DNA of 64,000 nt, from positions 93,114,591-93,178,590 of the forward strand of contig CM073890.1 in the NCBI GenBank assembly GCA_037176705.1, given 5' to 3'. This stretch comes from Molossus alvarezi. Lineage: Eukaryota > Chordata > Mammalia > Chiroptera > Molossidae. Positions 23,083 through 34,694 of the stretch are shown here, one piece after another (position 1 is the stretch's first letter; each line of letters opens with the position of its first letter). The position numbers and the translations under genes are program-made. The notes beneath the pieces were generated by a model. It did not search any database. It was not told the DNA's origin and was given only the letters and a program-made list of their open reading frames with translations.

Positions 23083-23112
23083 ATGGCCCTGGGCCTTCAA
23101 AAGGTCAATTGA
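23083..23112 (+). promoter_or_regulatory. Upstream ORF 2 in VEPH1 leader (9 codons)
   Basis: ATG at 23083 in 'acacatggcc' (A at -3, G at +4, a strong start context), stop TGA at 23110-23112, only 17 bases before the main ATG. Its start context is stronger than that of the main ATG ('gccatgc'). Confidence 0.5.
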
Positions 23113-23129
23113 CTCTCAGACTCCTCGCC

Positions 23130-23267
23130 ATGCATCACCTGTTCAGACTGGTCTTGGGACAGAAAGACCTTTCTCGGGCCGGGGACCTCTTCTCCTTAGA
23201 TGACTCTGAGATTGAAGACAGTCTGACAGAAGCTTTGGAGCAAATTAAAATAATAAGTTCATCTTCA
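23130..23267 (+). CDS. VEPH1: VEPH1 coding exon 1 (residues 1-46)
   Basis: Encodes the N terminus of VEPH1, beginning [16 protein letters not shown] and including '[20 protein letters not shown]', which I recognise as the conserved start of the protein. VEPH1 is the vertebrate counterpart of Drosophila melted, a PH-domain adaptor linked in flies to insulin/TOR-FOXO signalling and in vertebrates reported to dampen TGF-beta signalling. It acts at the plasma membrane and in the cytoplasm. The ATG has G at -3. The exon ends 'tcttca|gtaagt', a near-perfect donor, in phase 0. The next codons, GAT TAC, are at 40157. Exactly 46 codons, no frame damage. About 830 residues are expected for the whole protein. 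Confidence 0.96.
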
Positions 23268-24755
23268 GTAAGTAAACTAATTTTCAGACTACACCCCTGA
23301 GATGTTCTATTCTAAAGCCAAATAACTGTACCTATCCTGGGGGAAAGGATCTTTGCAGGGAAAAGAGGAAGGATCACTAATATCGGTCTCTCTTGACTCT
23401 GCCCTGTGGTTTAGTTGGCATCTAAGGAACAACATCACCGACTTATGGGGCAGCCAGGCCACCTTTTGCCCACTCACAGCGACCAGAAGTCTGGAAATTG
23501 CAGAGCAGAGTGGAATTCTCACAAAAGGCTTTTCTAAGGGTTATTTCTAAATCCTTGGAATGACATGGAGAGGAGAGGGGAGTAAATCCGGGAGAAAGCA
23601 GGCCCGCCAAGCTGCACACCAGATCAGTAAACAAAGCAGGGTGTGCGGTGGAGGCTGAATAATGAAAGAAGGCAGGATGACACCTCCTGCCATGCACGTA
23701 ACACGAGACAAGGACAACCATCACGCTGCTGCCAGAAGTGACAGTTGCCCAGGGCTTGATAACACCGATTCTCTTTGCTTCTATATCGTCTCTGTTTTTG
23801 TTTTTTTCCCCTCTTTCCTTTGCTCTTTTTTCTATATCCCCCTCCCCCACCACTTAATTAACCTCCCTAATTGTTAGCCCACAGTGTGATCAGACAAATT
23901 CAAAATTTCCATCAACTCTCCCATTTCTTTGCGTCTCCTCAATGTCAAGATTATATATTCTGAAAGCACTTCCCAAAGGGTGTATGTGGAGTGCCTGGTA
24001 TGCTTTGATGGTGACCTTCCTGATCATGCTTGGACCCTTCATGAGACTGGTCCCATTTCAAAGACCAAGGCCACCAAGTGTTGTCTTGCATCCTCCCAGC
24101 TCAACAGCATTTGCCAGCACATGGCATAAACACCCTCGGGGCAGAGGAAAAAGACAGGACTCGAGCCATAAAATAACGAATTAGCAAATGTGTACACACT
24201 TCAGAAATAACAGCTTTCCCCCACGTTAGAAAGAAGAAATGCTTAAAAGACATGCTAGCAACCAGTGCCGTTTCCTCCTCAAGCCTGTCAGCATGTTCTC
24301 TTGCTGGTGGCCATTAACATGCCACATCCCCCCAGTGACCCGTGAAGTCACTGCCCAAACACTCTTCTTTTCTCAGGTAATGCCTTTGACAGCAATTATG
24401 TGTCCACATTTTTTCCCAGAACATTAATCAACTTAGTCTGGCTCAAAACACAAAATATTCCTGGTACATTTTCACATTCTGGGTAAGATTTATGAGCTAT
24501 TTCCAGCAGCCCCATTCATCACACTCCTCTGGAAATAAATTGGGTGAATATGCCACTGATTTTCATCTAATCCAATAGTATATATATATTCACACCTATG
24601 TATGATTTTAATAAATATTATCTTATTTACAATATTTATTAGATATAATAAATACATTGTATTTATGCTAATAATATATTAGTGTATGGATCGACATTCC
24701 CTGAAACCTATTTCCACTAGAGGTCACTAGTGTCAGAGATTTTGTTGTTTCCTTC

Positions 24756-24847
24756 ATCAATTTCTTTGTTTCGTAGATGTTAGATTCGGAATTTTAGGAC
24801 CGGTGAGTTCTTTCTGTTGTGTGCCCCACTGTTGACCATCAGGGCTG
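24756..24847. repeat. Diverged 90-base duplication, copy A
   Basis: Shares 'gatgttagattc', 'gaattttagga', 'ggtgagttc' and 'gtgccccactgttgacca' in the same order and spacing with 25997-26088. About ten mismatches separate the two. Could be a local duplication or two members of an unrecognised dispersed repeat. Confidence 0.8.
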
Positions 24848-25149
24848 GCAGGTCCCTTGTCATCAGAGCATTGTCCATCCTGTAGGCCCTGCAGTCAGCT
24901 TTCCGCAAGACCAGCAGGTCCACAACTCAGGACGTCTCCTGTGCTCTTCATCTGCTAACTGCTCTCACATCTCGCTTCTTCCACTCCTCGATCGCAGCCA
25001 CGGCATAGAGCAGATGGGTGGCAGAATAATCATCATTGTTTTGTTCTTTTAGAGGAATCATGGAGAGCAATCCCATTTTCAAACGAAGTGATCATTCAGA
25101 TCAACCCAATATTTAAATTTCTTAATCCTAGCTATAAATATATCCATTT

Positions 25150-25860
25150 GTGGAATTCCTTCTCCCTTTCTATTCCTTTAAAAGCCAGTTTTAGTTTCAT
25201 TTTTCCTTTAATGATTTCTAGTGATTCTAGTTCTTAGCGATTACTTCTTTATATTTTGTCCTTACAGAAAATCATCTACTCATATAACCTCCAATGCAAT
25301 CTCTACATTAAGGAATCCCAAATCTATGGTTTTAGGCTCAACATCTCTCCCTAAGCTTCAAGCTCATGGTAGTTTGAGGTGTTCCCAGCTAAACACCTCA
25401 AAACTAATATGTATTAAATAGAGATTACCATCTTTCTTTCAGTTATACTATTATTTTCCTAGATCTCCAAGCCTGGAGTCACCAGTGAGCTCTTTCTCCC
25501 ACTCTCCCCCTGCCCTGTGAGTTCTATAAACAGTGCCAGAGAAATGCCTTCTCATCTGCTCCTTCTTTTCCCACCCTGGCTCGGGCCCTCAAAACAATTC
25601 ATCCTCCTGCCTTTGGTCCTGCATTTCTCTAGTTCATTTTACCAACAGTTTCCAGATTAAAGCGCCTAAGCCATACTTGATTACATTTCTCTCTGTTGGT
25701 CAAAACCTATTCATGAGGCCTCAGTGCCCATGACATTCAGTGACCAAAGCCAGTGATCAGTCCACTGAACCACCCTACCTGCTCTGTGGCTTACTTCACT
25801 GTTAGCTGCGTTCCATCATTCCCTTGTGATCAGTTCTTTCCTAATGACCCCAGATCTCAG
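25150..25860 (+). mobile_element. L2 LINE fragments
   Basis: Pyrimidine-rich coding-strand L2 wording, for example 'caagcctggagtcaccagtg' (25469) and 'atgccttctcatctgctcct' (25543). Old, with no ORF. Confidence 0.5.
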
Positions 25861-25996
25861 AAATAAATCAATTTCATGTCTAGAAACACAGAACTAGAAG
25901 GAATCTTCTAAACCATCTTTTCCAACTTTTTTCCCAGTGCAGAAATGTCTTCTTTAAGATTCCTAACAAATAGGTGGCCTTCCCATCTGAACTACA

Positions 25997-26088
25997 TCAA
26001 TTGCTTTGTTTCATAGATGTTAGATTCAGAATTTTAGGATAGGTGAGTTCGTTCTGTTGCGTGCCCCACTGTTGACCACTAGGGCTGA
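25997..26088. repeat. Diverged 90-base duplication, copy B
   Basis: Second copy of the unit at 24756-24847, 1.24 kb downstream in the same orientation. Confidence 0.8.
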
Positions 26089-27899
26089 CGATGATGAGGG
26101 CATAGTAATAAGTTTCTGATAATTTTCTGCTTCTCAATTTTCCTTCTGTAAATTTCCTCTTTCCATTGCATGAAGCCTTGATCTGGCCTTTGGTCAACAT
26201 CCCTACCTTGCCTTTGCCTGGGGACATCTGACACCAGCTATAGCAATCAGAATTTCTTTCCCAGTAATTCTAGGGAAACAATCAGCACAGAGGATTGATC
26301 ATGATGATGGTGCCCCAAGGAACAGTCCTTTGGTTCCGGCCTTTTTATCGCCGTAGCTGCTTTGGTCACCGCCCTTCTAAGGCCTGGTAGTGCAGCTTTT
26401 TCTTCAAATCTGTGAGCCACCTTATACCTTTATTATTAATTTATTACAGTTATCTAGACTTTTTCTGTTGCTTATGACCAGTGAATCCTAACTGACAAAA
26501 AGATAGCTGTTCCACTGTTCAAATTGTTAGTATGTTCCTCCTTTCAGCCAAATGAAATCTTACTCTGTGTTTTCAATTCATTGTGCTTTGTGGGTCCCCC
26601 TCCCCCGCCCCGCCAACAATCTGCTCCTACAAGAAAAACTTTAAATATATGAGTATGGGTATCAGTCACACCTCTGGCTTCTCTCTTCCCAGCTAAACAT
26701 CCTTAGCGCCCTCATGTTCACCTCACATTTCCAGTCTCAGGTCTGGAAACTCAATTTTGTCAGTACACAAGAAATGCTATCTAAATCATGCTATCCGCAT
26801 GCAAGTCTCAGAAGTATACATTAGAATGCTGGCTTTTGGATTTACAATGTAAAATAAAACTCATATCAGTTAGAATTCTTGTGTGCTCCGTGCTGTTCTC
26901 TCCAAGTCTATTTACCCAGTCTTTCACTGGACAAAGAATATTATTGATTAGATTTTTCCTCCTCTGTTATAATCACATTTCAGTTCTACTTCCCTGATAT
27001 TATATTTCACTCACCTGTGAAGTCACCCATGCACATATAGCATCTTGGGTTAGCCCCCGTCACTGGCTAATTCCACTGAAACACATGGATTTTCCTATTG
27101 TTGTTGTTGAATCCTCAAAAGATAATCTTGTTTTCAAGTTCTTGGGGCATGTCTCATGGTAGCTCCCAAGCAGTGCCTGCATTCTCAACATTCTGGTCAC
27201 CTTCCCCTGGAATCTTCCTGGTTTATTATTGTAATGCATCATTACCCAGTGCTTAGAACAGCTGCTAATACTAGTCAGATTGTCTGTTTCTAAAATTTAT
27301 TTTCAATAATATCATCACACAGTTGGCCACATTTATACTATGAAGTGCCAAGATCTTCAGGTTGAATCAAAACTTATAACTGAATAACTTGAAAAAAAAA
27401 TTTAAGTAAATTATGTTACATTTTAAACCATTGCAATAATATTCTTGTTTTTAGGCCCTTCTTCCAGGGTATCCACACCTTTTAAGAAATTATGATTCTA
27501 TCCAATATATTAGTTATCATTCCTAGCTTTGTAGATTTGAAAATTCAGTAAAAAAGTCTCCAATCTTCCTTCTAACGTCACTCCAAAGATAATTGAAACT
27601 TAGTAGATTCCACTCTGCAGTTCACACTCTCTTTTTCTACCAGTTAGAACAAAACACTGCTGGAAAATATTTTGTCTTTATTCTTGCTTTGAGAGTGTGA
27701 CTTTGCACTAAAAATTCTCTCCAAGTTCTCCAATGTGACTTTAAGTGTTGTCTTTTCATTCCACGACTTTTCTGGAATACCTTTACCTAATAATCACTTC
27801 TTCTACGACCTTGGCTTTCCTCCCCGACTATGACAGGTGAGATCGTCTCCTTGTACCCATCCTCTCCTCCCACTCCCAACCCACCTTTCCTGTGATGTT
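26089..27899. other. Intronic DNA, nothing firmly recognised
   Basis: No exon of VEPH1 and no other gene. Parts (26640-26780, 27600-27830) have an L2-like pyrimidine-rich character, but I cannot assign them. Confidence 0.4.
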
Positions 27900-29260
27900 T
27901 GCCCCTGCCCAATTGTTCCACCATCTTCCAGTTCTCTTAAACTTTTTTATAACGATAATCAGGCTTTCAAAAATCAGCTGGTGTAAGCAGTTAGATAAAA
28001 TTAAAATCACTTGCTTGTCAATCTGTAATCCATTTCTCCTCCCTTTTCTCCCAAAGGTAACCAATATCCTGATTGTGGTATTTATGCATGTTTTTATTTC
28101 TTTGCTACATGATCATAATTCAAAATTATTTATAGTATTATATTTCATGTTTTTAAACTTTATATAAATGCAATTATAAGCTCAATATTATGTTTTTGAG
28201 GTTTAGCTATCTTGGTACATGCAGTTCTAATTCATTTCTTTTCAGTGGGATAGAGTATCCCATTGCATCACTGTGCCACAGTTTGTTTATCCATTCTTTG
28301 TCTGATGGACATTTACTATTCAAAAAGAGCAACAGTGAACATTCTTATAAATTAGCAGTTTTGGCAAAAACGCTAGTATTCCTAGTGTACACAACTCGGA
28401 ATGAAACAACCAGTTTAGGGGTTTTGTATGTTTTAGACGTTCTGAAATGCTACCAAATTACTCTCCAATGTAGTTGTACCAATTTATGCTCCCATCAACC
28501 ATGAACAAGAAGTGGCCTTACCTCATCAATGCTTGCTTTGATTAGATTTTGAAAGTTTTTGTCATATTAAGTGAAATAGTATCTGATTGTAATTAAAAGT
28601 TGTGATCCCCTCATTTACTAAGGGGCTGACTATTTTGAAAAGAAGTTCATTTGCTATTGGCCATTTGGCTTTCCTTCTCATTAAAGGAGTTGTTTATGGT
28701 TGGGTTTTGTTTTTCTTTTCACTTTTCTATTGATATTTTAAAATATATATATTTAAAATATATATATTTCTTATTAATTTGAAGGAGTTTTTTTGTATAT
28801 TCTTATACAAATCCTTTGTCATTTATGCATCTCTTACTCCAAGTGTAGCTTGCATTTCACCTTTATCATGATAAGTATTGATATCTAGTGGAACAAGTAT
28901 TCCTAATTCCTTCTTTAAAATTGCTTTGATTTGTTTTATTCTCTAACAATTTTGTATTAAGCTTCTCAAGTTTTATGAATAATTCTGTCAGTATCTTGAT
29001 TGGAATTTCATTATGTCTATAGATTAATTTGAAAAAGATGAACATCTTTATGATACAGACTTCTTATCGGTAGCTCTTGTATATCTATTCATTTATTTAG
29101 CTCTTATTAAATATATTTCAATAAAGTTTTATAATTTTTTTCTTAGGGATCTTAAGAGTCTTACACATCTTTTTTCAATTTATAAGTAGTTTGTATTTTT
29201 TAACTGAGGTTATAAATGGCATCCTTTTAAAAAACTGTATTTCACAACTATTTTTTAAGG
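27900..29260 (-). mobile_element. Old L1 fragment (ORF2 C-terminal region)
   Basis: The reverse complement of old L1: + strand phrases 'tatccattctttgtctgatg' (28289), 'ctccaatgtagttgtaccaa' (28462) and 'gaatttcattatgtctatag' (29003) mirror the ORF2 end. Degraded throughout. It may be the left part of the same element seen at 35700-37350, with the material between inserted later. Confidence 0.65.
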
Positions 29261-29339
29261 TTATTATAACAAAAGTGACATTTGTGTAATGGCCCTTTAT
29301 CCAATAGACTCATTCAACTCTCTTATTTACCCTAATAAT

Positions 29340-29900
29340 TTGGCTATAATTTTTCCATTTATCCAACAATACATTAGGTACCGACAATGTTGCGGACACT
29401 GGCCTGGATGCTAAGGATACAGGACTGGGCAAACTAGACCGAAAAATTATAATAGTGTTTGCCATCATCCACTTAATTAGATGAAACAAAATAAACAAAA
29501 ATAAGGAAGATATCTAGTGTATTAGAAGAGAATAAGTAAGTGCTATGTAGGAAAATAAAGCAGAGAAGGACAAGGGATTAGAAGTTTGAATTTTTAAGTG
29601 AGGCAGAGATGGTAGGACATACTGAGAAGTCGACATTTAAGCAAAACTTGAAGGAGATGAGGGAGCAATACCTGTGGATACCTGGAGGAAATCATTTCAA
29701 GTAAAAGAAACATCTAGTGCAGAGTCTGAAGTTGAGGCAGCCCTGTGTGTTTGGGAGGCCAATGTGCCTGTAGCACAGGAGCACACTGGGAGGTCCCAGG
29801 ACAACGGGACAGAAGAGAAGCGGAGGCTGGATCACATAGGCCTTGGGCAGCCACTGGAGAGCTCTGGCCAGAGAATAAGACGAACTGACTTCCTTTTTCC
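29340..29900 (+). mobile_element. Ancient dispersed mammalian repeat, family not assigned
   Basis: Sequence such as 'gaaggagatgagggagcaat' (29650) and 'gtacctggaggaaatcattt'-like wording followed by 'cacataggccttgggcag' (29834) matches a very common old mammalian repeat whose name I cannot give with confidence. Confidence 0.45.
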
Positions 29901-30081
29901 TTTTTTGAAAAGAGTCCGTGGAAAGGCAAATGTGGAATTATGGATGCCAGTTATAATCTGCAATAATCCATATTAAAAATAGTAGAGATTGACCATCATG
30001 GAGCAATGGAGGTGGTGAGAAGGGTTCAGATTCTGGGTATATTTATAAAGGTGGAACCAACAGAAGTTATTGTTGTGGATG

Positions 30082-30083
<2 letters not shown>

Positions 30084-30131
<48 letters not shown>
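30084..30131. repeat. (GA)n microsatellite
   Basis: About 24 GA units, with a single interruption at the right end ('gagcgagag'). Accounts for the Ser-Leu repeat frame on the minus strand. Confidence 0.95.
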
Positions 30132-30137
<6 letters not shown>

Positions 30138-30266
30138 CAAGCATGAATTTCTAAGATTTTTGGCCTGAAAAACTAGAATGATGAAGTTGTCATTAAGATG
30201 GGGTAGACTGAGGGAGGAACAGATTAAAGGAGGAAGGTATGAAGGAATCAAGAGTTATGTTGTAAA

Positions 30267-30370
30267 CCTGGCCGGTTTGGCTCAGCTGTTAAAGTGTTGG
30301 TCTGCCAACTAAAGAGTCTTAGGTTCAATTCCAGTCAAGAGGATGTACCTCAGTTGCAAGAGGATGTACC
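30267..30370 (+). mobile_element. VES SINE head fragment joined to L1
   Basis: Contains only the tRNA-like half of a VES: 'cctggccggtttggctcagc', the B-box-like 'ggttcaattcc', and then 'gatgtacctcagttgc'. It stops there and runs into the 3' side of an antisense L1. The 13-mer 'aagaggatgtacc' occurs at both 30338 and 30358, at the junction, so the SINE's body and tail are lost. Confidence 0.85.
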
Positions 30371-33300
30371 CTCGCCAACACTTGTTGTGTGATGATTTGT
30401 TGATGGTGGCCATTCTGACAGGTGTGAGGTGATACCTCATTGTTGTCTTAATTTGCATCTCTCTGAAGATTAGTGATGATGAGCATTTCTTCATACGTCT
30501 CTTAGCCATTTGTATGTCCTGTTTGGAGAGGTGTCTATTTAGTTCCTCTGCCCATTTTTTAATTGGGTTCTTTGTCTTCCTTTTGTGGAGTTGTATGAGC
30601 ACTCTATATATATTGGAAATTAACCCCTTATCTCATATATCATTGGCAATTATGCTCTCCCATACAGTGGGTTGCCTTTCTGTTTTGATGATTGTATCTT
30701 TCGCTGTGCAGAACCTTTTGAGTTTGATGTAGTTTCATGTGTTCATTTTCTCCTTTGTTTCTGTTGCCTTAGGTGATGTATCAGTGAAAATTCTGCTGCG
30801 TATGATGTCTGAAATTTTGTTGCCTACAGTTTCTTCTAGGATTTTTAGGGATTCATGAGTCACATTTAAGTCTTTTATCCATTTTGAGTTTATTCTTGTG
30901 TAGGGTGTAAGGTGATGGTCTAGTTTCATTTTTCTGCATGTAGCTGTCCAATTTTCTAGCACCATTTATTAAAGAGGCTGTCCTTACTCCACTGTATGCT
31001 CTTGCCACCTTTGTCAAATATTAATTGAGCATATTGCCTTGGGTCCATTTTTGGGTTCTCTGTTCTGTTCCACTGGTCTATATGCCTGTTCCTGTGCCGG
31101 TACCAGGCTGTTTTGTTTACGGTGGCTTTGTAGTATAACCTGAAATCTGGTAATGTGATCCCTCCAACTTTGTTCTTCCTTTTCAAGATTGCTGTGGCTA
31201 TTCGAAGTCTTTTTTGGTTCCATATGAACTTTTGTAGTACTTTTTCTAATTCTGTGAAGTATGCCATTGGTATTTTGATGGAGATTGCATTGAATCTATA
31301 GATTGCTTTGGGTAATATGGACATTTTAATGATGGTAATTCTCCCAATCCATGAACAGGGTATGTGCTTCTACTTTTTTATATCTTCCTCTATTTATTTT
31401 TTCAATGACCTGTAGTTTTCTGTGAATAGGTCCTTTATTTCTTTGGTTAAGTTTATTCCTAGGTATCTTAATTTTTTTTGCTGTGATGGTAATTGGGATT
31501 GTTTTCTTAGTTTCTCTTTCTATGAGTTCATCCTTGGTGTATAAGAATGCCATCGATTTGTTGACATTAATTTTGTATCCTGCTACTTTGCCAAATTCAT
31601 TTATTAAATCTAGTAAATTTTTGATGGAGTCTTTGGGGTTTTCTACGTATAGCATAATGTCATCTGCAAATAATGACAGTTTCACTTCCTCCTTTCCAAT
31701 TTGGATCCCTTTTATTTTTTCTTCCTGTCTGATTGCTGTGGCTAAGACTTCCAGTACTATGTTAAATAAGAGTGGTGAAAGTGGGCATCCTTGCCTTGTT
31801 CCTGTTCTTAAGGGAAATGCTTTTAGTTTTTGCCCATTGAGTATGTTATTGGCTGTAGGTCTTAAATATATGGCCTTTATTATGTCTAGATATGATCCCT
31901 CTTTTCCCACATTGCTGAGCATTTTTATCAGAAATGGATGCTGGATTTTGTCGAACGCTTTTTCGGCATCTATTGATATGATCATGTGGTTTTTATTCAT
32001 TTTATTTATGTGGTGTATCACGTTTATTGATTTGCAAATATTGTACAAGCCTTGCATTCCTGGGATGAATCCCACTTGGTCATGGTGGATAATTTTTTTG
32101 GTGTATTGCTGGAGCCGATTTGCTAGTATTTTGTTCAGGATTTTAACATCTATGTTCATCAGGGATATTGGCCTGTAGTTTTCTTTCTTTGTAGTGTCTT
32201 TTTCTGGTTTTGGAATTAGAATTATGCTGGCTTCATAAAACAAGTTTGGAAGTCTTCCTTATTCTTGAATTTTTTGAAATAGTTTGAGGAGAACGGGTGT
32301 TAGTTCTTCTTTGAATGTTTGGTAAAACTCCCCCATGAAGCCATCTGGGCCTGGGCTTTTGTTTGCTGGGAGAGTCTTGATTACCTCTTCAATGTCTTCT
32401 GTTGATATTGGTCTGGTCAAGTTTTCTATCTCTTCCTGGTCCAGTTTCGGGAGACTATGTGTTTCTAGAAATTTGTCCGTTTCGCTTAGATTGTCGAATT
32501 TGTTGCCATATAATTGTTCATAGTAGTTGTTAACGATCTTTTGTATTTCTGTGGTGTCATTTGTTACTTCTCCTCTTTCATTTCTGATTTTGTGTATTTG
32601 GGTTCTCTCTCTTTGTTTCTTGGTGAGTCTAGCTCAGGATCCATCAATCTTGTTTATCTTTTCAAAAAACCAGCTCTTTGTTTCATTGATCCTTTGAATT
32701 GTTTTTTTTGGTCTCTATGTCATTTATTTCTACTCTGATCTTTACTATTTCCTTCCTTCTACTTGCTCTGGGGTTTTCATTTGTTTGCTCTCTAGTTCTT
32801 TAAGTTGTAAGGTTAGATAGTCTATTAGAGATTTTTCTTGTTTTTTTGAGGTAGTCCTGTAGTGCTATGAACCTCTCTCTCAGACCTGCTTTCGCTGCAT
32901 CCCATAGATTTTGTGTTGTTGTGTCTTCATTTTCATTGGTTTCCATGAAGTTTTTGATTTCTTCCTTGATCTCCTTGGTGACCCATTCATTATTTAATAA
33001 CATGCTATTTAGCTTCAATGTGTTCAAATGACTTTGTATGTTCCTCTTCCAATTGATTTCTAGTTTCATGCATTTGTGATATGAGAAGATGCTTGATATG
33101 ATTTCAGTCTTCTTGAACTTGTAGAGACTTAGTTTGTGCCCTAACATGTGGTCTATCTTTGAGAATATCCCATGTGCACTTGAGAAGAATGTGAATTCTG
33201 CAGTTTTGGAGTGTAATTCTCTGTAGATATCTATTAAATCCATTTGGTCTAGTGCTTCATTTAGAGTCTCTGTTTCCTTGCTAATTTTTTGTCTAGAGGA

Positions 33301-33760
33301 TCTATCCAGTGATGTCAGCGGGGTGTTGAAGTTCCTTGCTATGATTGTATTGCTATCGATTTCTTCTTTGAAGTCCTCCAGAAGATTTTTAATATATGTT
33401 GGTGCTCCTATATTGGGTGCATATATGTTTATCAAGGTTATATCTTCCTGTTGGATAGATCCTTTCAATATTATGTAGTGGACTTCTTTGTCTCTAGTTA
33501 TGGCCTTCATTTTGAAGTCTATTTTATCAGATACGAGCATTGCTACCCCAGCTTTTTTTTCTTTTTGTTTGCTTGGAAGATTTTTTTCCATCCCTTCACT
33601 TTCAATCTATGTGAGTCTTTGTTGTGAGGTGGGTCTCTTGTAAACAACATATAGATGAGTCATGCTTTCTTATCCAATCAGCTACTCTGTGTCTTTTTAT
33701 GGGAGCATTCAATCCGTTTACATTTAAGGTGATTATTGATATGTACTTATTTATTGCCAT
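30368..33760 (-). pseudogene. L1 ORF2 pseudogene (endonuclease and reverse transcriptase)
   Basis: The start codon is at 33760 ('MAINKYISIITLNVNGL'). The endonuclease part is open from 33591 to 32800 after two early stops (near 33610). The reverse transcriptase is open for 305 codons at 31326-32243, with 'AFDKIQHPF', '[14 protein letters not shown]' and the catalytic 'LFADDIMLY'. Two catalytic positions of the endonuclease are changed: the GDFN motif reads RNFN (codon 33331-33333, AAC), and the SDH motif reads SYH (codon 33079-33081, TAT). Further frameshifts lie near 32250-32800 and 31325. The C terminus is truncated. Confidence 0.92.
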
Positions 33761-33805
33761 TTTTGTTTATTGTGGTTCTATTTTTCTTCCCATTTCTCCT
33801 GCTAA

Positions 33806-34694
33806 TTACAGCAGTCCTTTGAACATTTCTTGCAGTGCTGGTTTGGTGCTAAAATATTTCCTTAGCCTTTTTTTTTTTTTTTTCCTGGAAAGCTCTTTAT
33901 TTGACCTTCCATTTTGAATGATAGCCTTGCTGGGTAGAGTAGTTTGGATTCAGATCCTTGTTTTTCATGACCTTGATTACTTCATGCCATTCCCTTCTGG
34001 CCTGTAGTGTTTCTTATGAGAAGTCAGCCCGGAGCCTTATGGGGTTTCCTTTGTAGGTAACCTATTGCTTATCTCTTGCTGCTTTTAGGATTCTCTCTTT
34101 GTCTTTAATTTTTGGCAATTTGATTACTATGTGTCTTGGTGTGTGCCTGTTTGGGTTCTTCTTAGTTGGGGCTCTCTGTGCTTCTTGAAATTGAATGCCT
34201 TCTTTGTTCACCAAATTAGGGAAGTTTTCTGTCACTATTTCTTCAAATATATTCTCTAACCCTTGTTCATTTTCTTCTTCTTCGGGGACTCCTATGATGC
34301 GAATATTATTACGTTTTCAGTTGTCCCACAGTTCTCTTAAGCTGTCTTCCTGTTTTTTAATCGTTTTTTCCTTTTGGTTATCTGATTGGTTGATTTTTTC
34401 TACCCTGTCTTCTAATTCACTTATCCGGTCCTCAGCTTCCTCTACTCTGCTTTTTAGACCTTCTAATGTGTTTTTCATTTCTGATACGTCGTTTGTAACT
34501 TTCAACTGGTTGATTTTCAACATTTCTATGTCTTTATTCATGGTGCTCATGTCCTTACATATGCTGTTGAGCTTCCTCAAGATCATGGCTCTGAATTCTA
34601 GTTCTGTTAACTTGCTTAACTACACCTCATTTATCTCATCTTCGGTAGAGGTCTCTTGTTCTTTCATTTGGCTTTTGTTTCTGTTTTTCACCAT
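33806..34694 (-). pseudogene. L1 ORF1 pseudogene (RNA-binding chaperone)
   Basis: ORF1p normally forms a coiled-coil trimer that binds L1 RNA. Here the ATG is at 34694 ('MVKNRNKSQMKEQ'), with an in-frame TAG near codon 25. A coiled-coil segment (heptad-like 'LKSRVEEAEDRISELEDRVE') is open at 34317-34586. The RRM/C-terminal part follows, with a length change in an A run near 33880 and the stop at 33806-33808. About 296 codons in span. Degraded but recognisable end to end. Confidence 0.88.

Larger units (their letters stand above)
22973..23129 (+). promoter_or_regulatory. VEPH1: VEPH1 5' untranslated segment of first coding exon
   Basis: The sequence between the acceptor and the start codon, 157 bases if the acceptor at 22972 is used. 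It contains two upstream ORFs (23008-23073 and 23083-23112), both ending before the main ATG. The exon would be 295 bases in total (22973-23267). That this is transcribed is inferred from the strong acceptor and from the need for 5' UTR here. Confidence 0.65.

Noticed and set aside
23109..23129. Upstream in-frame TTG start for VEPH1
   Set aside because: The ATG at 23130 matches the known protein start; the preceding frame is leader sequence.
31483..32178. 231-codon open frame on the + strand
   Set aside because: It is the antisense shadow of the L1 reverse transcriptase frame on the minus strand.
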